A stretch of 64,000 bases of DNA from DATGPD01 sp031423015 (GTDB lineage: Bacteria; Planctomycetota; UBA1135; UBA2386), in NCBI GenBank assembly GCA_031423015.1, contig JANPER010000146.1, forward strand, positions 1-64,000, given 5' to 3'. The notes beneath the pieces are model-generated. The model made no database searches, was not told where the DNA came from, and worked only from the letters and a program-made list of their open reading frames with translations. Shown here in pieces: positions 36,185 through 44,346 of this stretch (position 1 is the stretch's first letter; the number at the start of each line of letters is the position of its first letter). The position numbers and the translations under genes are program-made.

Positions 36185-37633
36185 TCAAAACACCTTGCGC
36201 CGACTCGACGACTCCAACCCCAACGCCTTGCGGTACTTCGTCACCGTGCGCCGCGCGATATGGATCCCGCGCTTGCTCAGTTCCTCGACGAGCTGGTCGT
36301 CGGACAGTGGGCTGGCTTTGTCTTCCTTCGCGACGATCTCGCGCAGGCTGTCTTTCACGGCCTGCTGGCTCATCATGTCGCCGCTGTCGGTGACCGTGCC
36401 GCCGGAGAAGAAGCGCTTGAGGTCGAAGATGCCCTGTGGGGTCTCGATGTACTTGCCGGAGATCGCGCGGCTCACCGTCGAGATGTGCACGCCTACGACG
36501 TCGGCGACTTCCTGCATCTTGAGCGGCTGGAGTGCGCGCACGCCGCGCCGCAGGAAGCCCTCTTGCTTGCGCACGACCTCGCTGGCAATGCGATGGATGG
36601 TGTTCTGGCGCTGGTGGATCGCCTCGATGAACCATTTGGCGGAGTCGATCTTGCGGCGCAGATACTCGTAGACCTTGGGATCCGAGCGCGCTTCCTTGAG
36701 CAAGTTGCGATACACCGGCGAGATGCCCAGCTCGGGGATCTGGCCGCGTTCGGTCCGCACCTCGAACTTGCCTTCGATCTCCTCGACCATGACGTCGGGC
36801 GTGACGCTGGCGTTCTTGCTCGGGTTGAAGATCGCGCCGGGGTGCGGGTTGAGCTGGAACTTGATGAACTCCCAGCTCTCCTGGATCTCGGCGATGGTGG
36901 CGCCGGTGTCCTTGGCGATCTTCGGTAGGCGGTTCATCGCCAGGTCGTCGAGATGTCGGTCGACCAGGTCGAAGGTCAGCGGTCGCACGTAGCTCATGCG
37001 CTCGAGCTGCATGAGGAGGCAGTCGCGTAGGTCCTTGGTGGCGACGCCGGCGGGGTCGAAGTCGCGGACCGCCTCGATCGCCTCTTCGGTCAGCGCGATC
37101 GGCACCACCAGATCCCGCGCGACCTGCTCGGCGCTGTCGCTGAGACGGCCGTTGTCGTCGAGCGAGTAGATCACGTGCTCGACGACGGCGAACAGCTCGG
37201 GCCGCATGTCGAGCAGGCGCGCCTGCTCGAGCAGATGGTCGGCCAGCGACACGCCCGGGTCGGGCTGGTTGTTGAGCATCTCCATCCAGCGTTCGGAGGC
37301 TTCCTCCGACGCGCCGGACGACAGGCGACTGGGGATGCGCTCGGTGCGCTGCTCGAGTTGCTCCAGCTCGGCCGCGAACTGCCGCTCGAGCTTCTCATCG
37401 ACCACCGGTTGCGGGTCAGGCTCCCCGCTGCCGTCGACGTTGCCGTCCTCGGACTCGCCGCCGGGTTCCTTGACCTCGAGGAAGACGTTCTCTTGCAGCT
37501 CTTGATCGACCTGGTCCTTCAACTCCAGCAGCGGCGTCTGCAGGATCTGCATCGCCTGGATCATCTGCGGCGACTGCACGAGCCTCTGCTCGGTCCTCAG
37601 GCTCTGCGTCAGACCCAAGCGCATGGACGACAT
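36185..37633 (-). CDS. rpoN: RNA polymerase sigma-54 factor
   Basis: A 482-aa protein. Region I is MRLGLTQSLRTEQRLVQSPQ and MIQAMQILQTPLLEL (Gln/Leu-rich). An acidic region II (ESEDGNVDGSGEPDPQ) follows, then the core-binding domain (IEAVRDFDPAGVATKDLRDC). The helix-turn-helix is LKMQEVADVVGVHISTVSRA. The RpoN box is ARRTVTKYRKAL, intact. ATG 37633 or 37624 are both plausible. Two NtrC-type activators in this window (44343 and 61306) are candidate partners. Confidence 0.97.
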   Translation of the reverse strand: MSSMRLGLTQSLRTEQRLVQSPQMIQAMQILQTPLLELKDQVDQELQENVFLEVKEPGGESEDGNVDGSGEPDPQPVVDEKLERQFAAELEQLEQRTERIPSRLSSGASEEASERWMEMLNNQPDPGVSLADHLLEQARLLDMRPELFAVVEHVIYSLDDNGRLSDSAEQVARDLVVPIALTEEAIEAVRDFDPAGVATKDLRDCLLMQLERMSYVRPLTFDLVDRHLDDLAMNRLPKIAKDTGATIAEIQESWEFIKFQLNPHPGAIFNPSKNASVTPDVMVEEIEGKFEVRTERGQIPELGISPVYRNLLKEARSDPKVYEYLRRKIDSAKWFIEAIHQRQNTIHRIASEVVRKQEGFLRRGVRALQPLKMQEVADVVGVHISTVSRAISGKYIETPQGIFDLKRFFSGGTVTDSGDMMSQQAVKDSLREIVAKEDKASPLSDDQLVEELSKRGIHIARRTVTKYRKALGLESSSRRKVF

Positions 37634-37717
37634 GAGAGCGACTATAGCCCCGGTCGCCGCAAGGGTCACTGCCAGCGCGCGGTTTGCCGATCGCTGGAAT
37701 GACGTCGTGCTGGGTGG

Positions 37718-39460
37718 TCAGCGCAGGCGCAGGCTCAGGCTCGGTCGCGTGTGCACGACTCGATCGCCCATCAGCACCGAGGGGCCGTCGCCGAACTCGA
37801 TCGGCTTGCCTTCGCTCGGGACCTTGCCCGCATGGGTCAGGTGGCCGCGGGTGATCTTCGGCTGGTCGATCGGCACGCCCCGCCTGTTGTCGGGCATGTA
37901 GACGCGCGCGGCGACGGTGTCGGTGAGGCGCACGCTGGCAGACATGCCCAGCTCGGCGCCGACGAGGCCGTAGGCGATCACCTGGCAGTCGACCCCGCTG
38001 AAGTGACGCGCCACCTTGGGATCCGAGATGCCCGACTTCTGTGCGACCTCGACGTCGACGTCGATGATCCCGGTCGACTCGATGCCATGCACCAGGCCGT
38101 GGCTGCGACCGAGCAGCGCCGGGAAGCGCAAGCGCTGCACCGCAGCGCCCGGGCGCTCGTCCTGCGCGTTGAGGCGACACTCGACCTCGACGGTCTTGAA
38201 GAACTGATCCTGCAACAGCTCGATCAGGCGCGCCACGGTGGGGCGCGCGTTGGCGGCGCCCGAGCCGCTCACCAAGGCCAGGTGCCGATCGATGCCGACG
38301 CTGGTTTGCTCATCGCCCAGCGCGCGAGCGAACAGCGTCGACCAGGTCTGCTGGTCAGCGGGGTCGAGCGGCGGGGCGACCGCGCCGGTCACCAAGGGCG
38401 GCGTCCACAGTTCAACGTTTCCTTCGCCGACCGGCGGCACTTCGAACTGCCAGCGCAACGCGTGGGCGAGAAAGGCGCCCAACTGGAACAGGCCGAGATC
38501 GCGCTCGGCTTCAGGTGGCACCGGCGTGCGCTCGGCGCTGAGGATCAGGCCGAAGCTGCGCCCACCCCACTTGCCGTCAGCGACCAACACGAGCGCGCCG
38601 CCGTTGCGGATGCGGCCCGACAGCGTGCCGGTGTCGATGGCCACCGACGGCACTTGCAGCTTCAGCATCGACTCGTCCTTGCCGAGGCCGACTTCGAGCA
38701 GCGGTCCGATCGACTCGCCGCTCGCGTACTGCGCCAAGATCACGGCGTCGCTGTTGCCCACGAGCGCGTGCACCAGCACTTGCACCGCGGCGCCGACGTA
38801 GATCGGTCGCACCACGGGATTCGCCATCGTCGAACTCTGCGCGATCTCGACCTCGATGTCGCCGACGTATGCGCTGGTGGTGAGCGAACCCAGTTGCACG
38901 CGTTGACCCGGGCTCGCGGTGGTGGTTTGTTCCCAGGCGAACTTGGCGCCGAGTTCGAGCAGCTTGGCTCTGGCCTCGGTGAAGCTGTTCGCGACGGCGG
39001 GTAGGTCGAGGGCGGCTTCGGCGGAGAATGCCGCCGCGCGGATGCGAAACGGCTCGCCAAGGCAAGTGGTGAGCTTCTGCAGGGATTGTTCGATCAGATG
39101 GATCTGATCCGGCGCGCCGGTGACGAGGAGCGCGTCGCCGACCAGGTCGACGTTCACGTTGCCGTCGCTCCAAGACAGCGGCGTGATCTCTTTCACCAGG
39201 GCGACGAGATCGCCGACTCGACCGGGACCCGACGCGTCGGGTTCGCTGAACGGGTGCTGTTCGTGCCGCTCGCTGAACGGCGCGCAATCGATCATCGTGC
39301 CGAAGGGCAGCGGAGATGGCGTCGGCAACGCGCCGACCAGCTGCGGTACCGGGATGATCTTGATGGCGCGCGCGAGCCGACCGCGCGCGGGCTCGTTGGG
39401 CTGGGGTTGTGCGGCAAGGAGGGCAGTGAAGATCGAGAAGACGACGGCGATACGGGTCAC
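37718..39460 (-). CDS. Exported protein of the ECF-sigma operon, secretin-N-like segment
   Basis: A 580-aa protein. The N-terminus is a signal peptide (MTRIAVVFSIFTALLAAQ). A short segment near residues 95-140 (VNVDLVGDALLVTGAPDQI then HLIEQSLQKL) resembles the secretin/STN short domain. The rest is beta-rich without a recognised family. The GTG start overlaps the anti-sigma stop (GTGA), so it is the third gene of a sigma/anti-sigma operon and may be its output or its envelope sensor (inference). Confidence 0.7.
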   Translation of the reverse strand: MTRIAVVFSIFTALLAAQPQPNEPARGRLARAIKIIPVPQLVGALPTPSPLPFGTMIDCAPFSERHEQHPFSEPDASGPGRVGDLVALVKEITPLSWSDGNVNVDLVGDALLVTGAPDQIHLIEQSLQKLTTCLGEPFRIRAAAFSAEAALDLPAVANSFTEARAKLLELGAKFAWEQTTTASPGQRVQLGSLTTSAYVGDIEVEIAQSSTMANPVVRPIYVGAAVQVLVHALVGNSDAVILAQYASGESIGPLLEVGLGKDESMLKLQVPSVAIDTGTLSGRIRNGGALVLVADGKWGGRSFGLILSAERTPVPPEAERDLGLFQLGAFLAHALRWQFEVPPVGEGNVELWTPPLVTGAVAPPLDPADQQTWSTLFARALGDEQTSVGIDRHLALVSGSGAANARPTVARLIELLQDQFFKTVEVECRLNAQDERPGAAVQRLRFPALLGRSHGLVHGIESTGIIDVDVEVAQKSGISDPKVARHFSGVDCQVIAYGLVGAELGMSASVRLTDTVAARVYMPDNRRGVPIDQPKITRGHLTHAGKVPSEGKPIEFGDGPSVLMGDRVVHTRPSLSLRLR

Positions 39461-40968
39461 GGTTTGCTCACCAGCACGAGGTTGCGACCGCGCAGCAGCG
39501 AAGCCACCGCGGCGATCTGTGGCGGACGAAGGTCTCCAGCGGTCAGCAGGGCGACCGCTTCGGCGGGCAGTCCAGCGGCCAGCAAGCGCGCCTGCATCGG
39601 AGCACCGCCTTGGCTCGCGAGCGCGGCCCAGATCAGTTCGGGTCGCCGCGACGTGCGCGCGGCGTCTTCGAGACGCGGGGCGGCGCTCGCCGGCAGTCGG
39701 CTGAGTGCATAGGCGGCCAAGTGAGCGATGCTGACGCTCGGCGCTTCGACAAAGGCCAGCAAGGGCGCCAGCGCCGCGATGTCGGCGCGCGCCGCCAGCG
39801 CCAAGAACACCCGCTCGCGTACCTCGACGTTGCGGGCGTTCAGCAGAGTCTGGGTGAGTGCCGCGGTCGCACTCTTGGGCAGCGCAGTGAACCAGGCCGC
39901 GGCGCGGTCCGGGTCGTCGGGCGACGACCCGTCGTCGCCGCTGCGGCTCAACTCGGCCCACAGGTCGAGCAGGAACCCGGTGCGGTCGACGTCGCACAAC
40001 GGCGCCGCGCACGCCGCGGCGACGCGTTCGGCCAACGCTGGTTCGCGGCGCACGCGTGCGACTGCGCGACGGTCGAGGTCGGGATCGCCCAGGCGCACCG
40101 CGAGTGTGCACAGGCTGGCATCGCAGGTGTCGTGCAGCGCCGCGCGGAGGCGTTGGCGAAAGGCACGATGCGCGCTCGCGGCGGCCACCAGCGCGGGGGC
40201 GACGTCATCGTCGGCAGCGGCGCAGCGCGCCAAAGCCAGCAACGCAGCCGGGCTGCTGGCGTCGATCAGCACTCTGCCCGCGGCGATGCGAGTTGCCGTG
40301 ATCGCGCTGACGATGACTGCCCTTGTGGGGCGCGGCCAGCCGAACGCGAACGCCCGCGCGTTCGCCTGCAACGCGCACGCTTGACTCAGTTCAGGATCTT
40401 CGAGTAGGGCGACACAACGGCGCACGTCGAGGCGCGTCGGTGCGCCGAGGGCGCCGCGCGAGGCGCCGAGACCGCGCAGATCGTCGTTTGGCGTCAGCAG
40501 GTCTTGCGGTGCCGAGGCCGGCCGCCCGACATCGTCGGGCAACAAGAGCATCTCGGGGTCTCGCCACGCTGGCGGGCTGTCGGCGGGTGGAGCTGCAACG
40601 CTCACGTCGCGCGGCGCAGCGGCGTCGGGCATCGGGGTGCGCCGGCCGAACACGTACATCGCCAGCAAGCCGACGACGAAGCCAGCCGCCGCCGCGTACA
40701 AGATGCCGCGGCGCTGCAGCGAGCGTCCCGCGACAACTGGGGGCGTCGCGCGTGCGATGACCTGCGTGAGCAAGCGATCGGCGGTCTCGGCATCGGTCGC
40801 GTGCGTGCTGCTGGTGGCGACTGCCGCATCGAGATGTCGGCTGCGCGCCAAAGTCCGTCGGCATGCAGCGCAGGTGCGCACGTGCGCTTCGAGATCTGCC
40901 TGGTCTGCTTGCGTCACGTCGCCGTCGAGCAGGCGAGCGATCACATCGTCTTCGTACACACAGCTCAT
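39457..40968 (-). CDS. Membrane anti-sigma factor with zinc-binding (ZAS) domain
   Basis: A 503-aa protein. Residues 1-45 hold the ZAS motif H29-x3-C33-x2-C36 (EAHVRTCAACRR). One membrane helix lies near residues 90-110 (ILYAAAAGFVVGLLAMYVF). The outer 390 residues are Ala-rich, helical and probably HEAT-like, a likely sensor domain. ATGA overlap with the ECF sigma gene upstream and GTGA with the exported protein downstream mark one operon. It should hold the sigma factor inactive until an envelope signal is sensed. Confidence 0.85.
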   Translation of the reverse strand: MSCVYEDDVIARLLDGDVTQADQADLEAHVRTCAACRRTLARSRHLDAAVATSSTHATDAETADRLLTQVIARATPPVVAGRSLQRRGILYAAAAGFVVGLLAMYVFGRRTPMPDAAAPRDVSVAAPPADSPPAWRDPEMLLLPDDVGRPASAPQDLLTPNDDLRGLGASRGALGAPTRLDVRRCVALLEDPELSQACALQANARAFAFGWPRPTRAVIVSAITATRIAAGRVLIDASSPAALLALARCAAADDDVAPALVAAASAHRAFRQRLRAALHDTCDASLCTLAVRLGDPDLDRRAVARVRREPALAERVAAACAAPLCDVDRTGFLLDLWAELSRSGDDGSSPDDPDRAAAWFTALPKSATAALTQTLLNARNVEVRERVFLALAARADIAALAPLLAFVEAPSVSIAHLAAYALSRLPASAAPRLEDAARTSRRPELIWAALASQGGAPMQARLLAAGLPAEAVALLTAGDLRPPQIAAVASLLRGRNLVLVSKP

Positions 40969-41558
40969 GGCGCGTCCTCGAGGTAACTGCCGAGCCGTTC
41001 GCGCACTGTGCGGCGCGCCGCCAGCACGAGCATCCGAGCCGCGCCCTCGCGCACGCCCAGCACGGCGGCGATCGCTTCGTAGCCCATGCCCTCTGCCGCG
41101 CGCAGGTGGAGCGCGGTGCGCTGGCGCGATGGCAGGCGCTCCATCGCCTCGTCGATGCGTTCGCGAAGTTCGCGCGCCAGACTCCCCTGCACAGGCTCGG
41201 CGCCCACGCCGTCCGGGATCTGGCTCGGCTCCATGCAACTCGCCGGCACCTGGCGGCCGTGCACGCGCACCGGATCGGCGCTGAGTCGGATCAGGATGCG
41301 GAACAGCCAGGTGCGGACCGAGGCCTCGCCGCGGAAGCCGTCGAGTCCGCGACACGCGGCCAGCAGAGTCTCTTGCGTGAGGTCTTCGGCGCGGTGGCGG
41401 TCGCCGCGGGAGCAGCGGCGGGCGAGCGCCAGCAGCGGGCCGACGTGGCGCCGCAGCAGTGCATGCAGCGCTGCCGGGTCGCCGGCTCTTGCGGCTGCCA
41501 GCGCGACGCGCTCTTCGGTGCTGGGTGCCTGCGGGGCCGTGAAGTCGGGCACGATCAC
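40965..41558 (-). CDS. ECF-type RNA polymerase sigma factor
   Basis: A 197-aa protein. Region 2 is ALHALLRRHVGPLLALARRC with RAEDLTQETLLAACRGLDGF (the DLTQETF-like -10 helix). Region 4 is AMERLPSRQRTALHLRAAEG then YEAIAAVLGVREGAARMLV. It should direct its own operon, as is usual for ECF systems. GTG 41558 is chosen; a second GTG at 41552 is possible. Repeat A copy 3 lies just upstream (41621-41772), so the promoter must lie in about 60 bp or within the repeat. Confidence 0.9.
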   Translation of the reverse strand: MIVPDFTAPQAPSTEERVALAAARAGDPAALHALLRRHVGPLLALARRCSRGDRHRAEDLTQETLLAACRGLDGFRGEASVRTWLFRILIRLSADPVRVHGRQVPASCMEPSQIPDGVGAEPVQGSLARELRERIDEAMERLPSRQRTALHLRAAEGMGYEAIAAVLGVREGAARMLVLAARRTVRERLGSYLEDAP

Positions 41559-41620
41559 TCGCCGTTAGAGCGCGGGAACGGGCGGCTGTCAGGTGGCGCC
41601 ACCGGCTTTTCTTTCATCGG

Positions 41621-41772
41621 GGCCGGCGGCCACAGCCAACGAGGCTGATGTCGGCGCAGCGCCGACCAGAAGGGGCCGCCGACGCTGTTGTTTCTGGGTC
41701 GCTTCTCTTGCCGCTGCCGCCAACCGAATCTACGCGCCACGCGAAGAACCGCGGCAAGAGAAGCTCAGGGTC
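41621..41772 (-). repeat. Dispersed hairpin repeat family A, copy 3 (inverted)
   Basis: Arms GCTTCTCTTGCCGC (41701-41714) and GCGGCAAGAGAAGC (41751-41764) pair perfectly. Compared with copies 1 and 2, a C-G pair has become T-A on both arms, a compensated change. The 17-nt palindrome is GTCGGCGCAGCGCCGAC (41650-41666) and the linker matches the other copies. It lies between two minus-strand genes, downstream of the GspF-like gene's opposite end and upstream of the ECF sigma gene. Confidence 0.85.
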
Positions 41773-41811
41773 ATCGCTGTGTGGTCCCCGGACCACTCTC
41801 GAACAACGCAC

Positions 41812-42684
41812 TCAGCGCAGGCGAGCGAAGTAGGCGCCGTAGAAGCTCAGGGCCAGCCATAGCACGGAGCCGGCGGCATACGCGTAGCCCAGCGCGCCGA
41901 CCAGGCTCGCGCCGCGCCGCAGCAGGCGGCTATACTCCTCGCGTCGCCGCCCGATCGCCCGGCTCAGCGCGTCTTCCAGCTGCCCGGTGATCTCGCCGTC
42001 GCGCACCAGCGTGAGGCTCTCGGTGGTAAGCGCCGACTGCCGCTCCAACGCCGCCGCCAACGGCTCGCCCGCCTCCAAGGCACGATTGGCGACGAACAGC
42101 CTGGCTCGCACCCACGGCACCCGCGCCGCGGCTGCGGCCTGCGGGTGCGCGGCGCGCACCGGCACGCCCGCGCCGTAGAGCACCTGCAGCGCCACCAGAT
42201 AGGGGATTTCCGCGGCGCAGCGGGACAATCGACCGATGACCGGCAGCCGATCGCCGTCGCATGCGGGGTCGCGCAGGCGGCGCGTCACCCACACCGCAGT
42301 GACGCCGATCACCAGCACCAAGGTGCCGGACAACCAAAACCATCCGCGCGGGGCCTTTCCCATCCCGATCGCGAGCGCCGCGACCATCCCACACAAGCAG
42401 AGCACGAACATGGGATAGGCCAGGACGCCGGTGAGTTGGCGCGTCAGGGCGGCGCGCTCTTGCCGGGCCGCGGCCAATCGGCGCAGCACCCGTGGCAGGG
42501 CGCCGGCGGTTTCTCCGGCCGCGAGCGCGCTCCATTCATACTCGCGCAGGTTCAGTTCACGGCGCAGCGTGGCGGTCAGGGTCTCGGGGCCGCCGCCGTC
42601 GGTCGGGCGCAGACCAGCGTCCAGGCGCGACGCGAGGTCTTCCAGGTGTTCGGCGGTCTTGGCGTCGGAGAGCAGTCGGGTCAT
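41812..42684 (-). CDS. Solitary type II secretion F (GspF/PilC-like) membrane protein
   Basis: A 290-aa protein with two T2SSF-like repeats. The first (YEWSALAAGETAGALPRVLRR) leads to TM helices (VLAYPMFVLCLCGMVAALA, WLSGTLVLVIGVTAVWVTR). The second (LVALQVLYGAGVPVRAAHPQ, then GEPLAAALERQSAL and GEITGQLEDALSRA) ends in a last helix (YAYAAGSVLWLALSFYGAYF). GspF normally has about 400 aa, so this is a short version. No GspE, GspG or pilin gene is nearby. It may work with a secretion or pilus system elsewhere. Confidence 0.75.
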   Translation of the reverse strand: MTRLLSDAKTAEHLEDLASRLDAGLRPTDGGGPETLTATLRRELNLREYEWSALAAGETAGALPRVLRRLAAARQERAALTRQLTGVLAYPMFVLCLCGMVAALAIGMGKAPRGWFWLSGTLVLVIGVTAVWVTRRLRDPACDGDRLPVIGRLSRCAAEIPYLVALQVLYGAGVPVRAAHPQAAAAARVPWVRARLFVANRALEAGEPLAAALERQSALTTESLTLVRDGEITGQLEDALSRAIGRRREEYSRLLRRGASLVGALGYAYAAGSVLWLALSFYGAYFARLR

Positions 42685-42783
42685 CCTTGGGGACCGAGCA
42701 GACGGTGTGGCGCGGGGACACCCTTGCAGAAAATGGGATCGGCGACTCGACCACTCTGCCGGTCGTCTGCTAAGGGTCTCGCT

Positions 42784-43239
42784 GTGGAAACTCCGAGTTC
42801 GCCGCCGGAAGGCGATGTTGTAGTGCGCCGCGTCGGTGAAGTGTCGCTGCGCATGATGGCCAATGCGATCTCCAAACGCACGAGCGAGCGCGCGCGGGGC
42901 CTGATTGCCGAGGGCGGCGACGAATACCCTTGGCAGCGCGTGGTGGACGAGGTGTTGGCCGAGCCGATGGCAACCGAGGAGCTGTTGGGCAAGGGGCTGC
43001 GCGCGCAGCGCGACTGGTTCGCGCGTGCCACGCCGATTCCTTCGCGTGTCGGCCGCACGGCGCGGGTCGCGGGCAAGACCGCCTTGGCGTTCGCCTTGTC
43101 GCGCCTGATCTTCTTCGTGATCTACACTGGGGCCGTGGTGCTGCTGCTCATCTTGGCCAAGCAGCACTGGCCCAGCTGCGACATCTACCGAGTCTTGGAA
43201 TGGCTGCGCGAGGCGCTCCCGGGCGTGTTCCGCACGTGA
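42784..43239 (+). CDS. Small membrane protein of unknown function
   Basis: A 151-aa protein starting GTG 42784 (METPSSPPEGDVVVRRVGEV). The N-terminal half is charged and helical. One membrane segment lies near residues 105-125 (LIFFVIYTGAVVLLLILA). There is no known family. It is divergent from the GspF-like gene, 99 bp apart, and may share its regulation. Confidence 0.55.
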   Translation: METPSSPPEGDVVVRRVGEVSLRMMANAISKRTSERARGLIAEGGDEYPWQRVVDEVLAEPMATEELLGKGLRAQRDWFARATPIPSRVGRTARVAGKTALAFALSRLIFFVIYTGAVVLLLILAKQHWPSCDIYRVLEWLREALPGVFRT

Positions 43240-43389
43240 TCTCGATCGGTGAGGCAGAGGGGCTCGAGCCGAGCGCGAGCGGGCGCAAAAAAACTCTGCC
43301 GTGGTCCGGCGCGCGGCGGTCCGGCGTCATCGGACGGCCATCCTTCACTTTCGCTCTACCGTCCAAAAAACTGTGAGCGCACTGTTGAA

Positions 43390-43643
43390 AGACGTGCAGA
43401 ATCTGGCACACTGCGACGCGGTCACGCCGGGGTTCGTTCGCCAACGAAACCTTGCGATAGCTTTGCGATCGGCCTCAAGCAGGTCGATGACAGTCTTCCG
43501 CCGAGAACTTCTTCGCACGAAACGAACACCTAGGGTCAGCCACAGGGTGGAGACTAGATTCCCCCTCCCTAACCGCCCTCTCCATTCTGTAGCTTTCCCG
43601 GACCAGGGCCTCAGCACTGACCGGCTGAGGCCCACTTTTTTTT
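43390..43643 (+). ncRNA. Candidate untranslated RNA ending in a strong terminator
   Basis: This region lies in the 474-bp gap between two plus-strand genes and has no convincing reading frame. TTGAAA at 43384-43389 could be a -35 box. Inside are a hairpin GGTTCGTT/AACGAAACC (about 43431-43452) and an imperfect stem AGGGTGGA/TTCCCCCT within TAGGG...CCCTA (about 43531-43571). It ends in a textbook terminator. I could not match it to tmRNA, RNase P, SRP RNA or a c-di-GMP riboswitch; 6S RNA is possible but not shown. The start is uncertain. Confidence 0.35.
43606..43643 (+). terminator. Rho-independent terminator
   Basis: A perfect 10-bp stem, GGGCCTCAGC (43606-43615) and GCTGAGGCCC (43624-43633), encloses an 8-nt loop and is followed by AC and eight T. 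It is the strongest intrinsic terminator in the window and stands upstream of the GGDEF-like gene, so it ends a transcript that carries no evident protein. Confidence 0.85.
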
Positions 43644-43713
43644 GTTCGTGGTGCCTGCCTTTGTGGCGCCTCGGTTCGTGGCGCCTCGGTTCGGGGCGAA
43701 AGGGACGCGCGCA

Positions 43714-44346
43714 GTGAGTCGGCCATCCTTTCGCAATACCAGCCGCGGTGGTGGGCCTCGGCCGACCTCGCCGACGCCCGGCGCGATGTGGGGCTCGCCG
43801 TTCTCGCAGGCGCAGATCCTGCACCTGATGAAGACGGAGTTCGCGCGCAGTCGGCGGCACGGATTGCCGCTGGCGGTGGGGGTTTTCAACGTGGATCGGT
43901 TGCGCTCGCTGATCGATCTCTATGGCGCGGAGCTGCGCGACGCGGTGCGCGAAGCGGTGAGCAAGATGATGATGGAGGGAACCCGTTCGTCCGATTTCGT
44001 CGGCACCGTGAGCGACGATCGCTACGTGCTGTTGATGCCGCACACGGACGTGCCGCAGGCCCAGGTGGCGGCTGAACGCGTGCGCGCTCGCTTTGCCGAC
44101 CTCACCATCCGTGCGCGTGGCCAGGAGTTGGCGTTGGCCCTCAGCGGCGGCGTCGCGACCATCGCGGACAAGGAGACGCTGTTCTTCGACACGCTGTTGT
44201 CACAGGCCGAGATCGCCCTCGATTGGGCGCAGCGCGGCGGTGGCAATCAAGTGGTCACGTTCTCGCGGGAACGTTTCTCGAGTGAAGAAGGCCCCGCCCC
44301 GACCGACACCAAGCAAGGCCCGCCGCGCCAAGTAGGTGAGTCGTGA
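43714..44346 (+). CDS. Degenerate GGDEF-domain protein
   Basis: A 210-aa protein. A GGDEF-like fold is visible: RRHGLPLAVGVFNVDRLRSL matches the Mg-binding strand, VSKMMMEGTRSSDFVGTVSD leads to the active-site hairpin, and GGVATIADKETLFF and AEIALDWAQRGGGNQVVTF are typical. The GG(D/E)EF loop reads V-S-D-D-R-Y, so diguanylate cyclase activity is unlikely. It may bind a nucleotide or a partner. GTG 43714 has AAAGGGA upstream; ATG 43786 is the alternative and keeps the whole domain. Its stop overlaps the NtrC-type gene, suggesting they act together. Confidence 0.7.
   Translation: MSRPSFRNTSRGGGPRPTSPTPGAMWGSPFSQAQILHLMKTEFARSRRHGLPLAVGVFNVDRLRSLIDLYGAELRDAVREAVSKMMMEGTRSSDFVGTVSDDRYVLLMPHTDVPQAQVAAERVRARFADLTIRARGQELALALSGGVATIADKETLFFDTLLSQAEIALDWAQRGGGNQVVTFSRERFSSEEGPAPTDTKQGPPRQVGES

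Noticed and set aside
43245..43285. tRNA-3'-end-like sequence (GGCTCGAGCCCCT on the minus strand) and the translated 'EGLEPSASG' pattern
   Set aside because: Only the T-loop/acceptor-like piece is present. The T-stem does not pair and no D- or anticodon arm is found; at most it is a fragment.
43390..43640. c-di-GMP or other known riboswitch before the GGDEF-like gene
   Set aside because: The conserved GEMM core and other well-known aptamer cores are absent, and a strong terminator separates the region from the gene.
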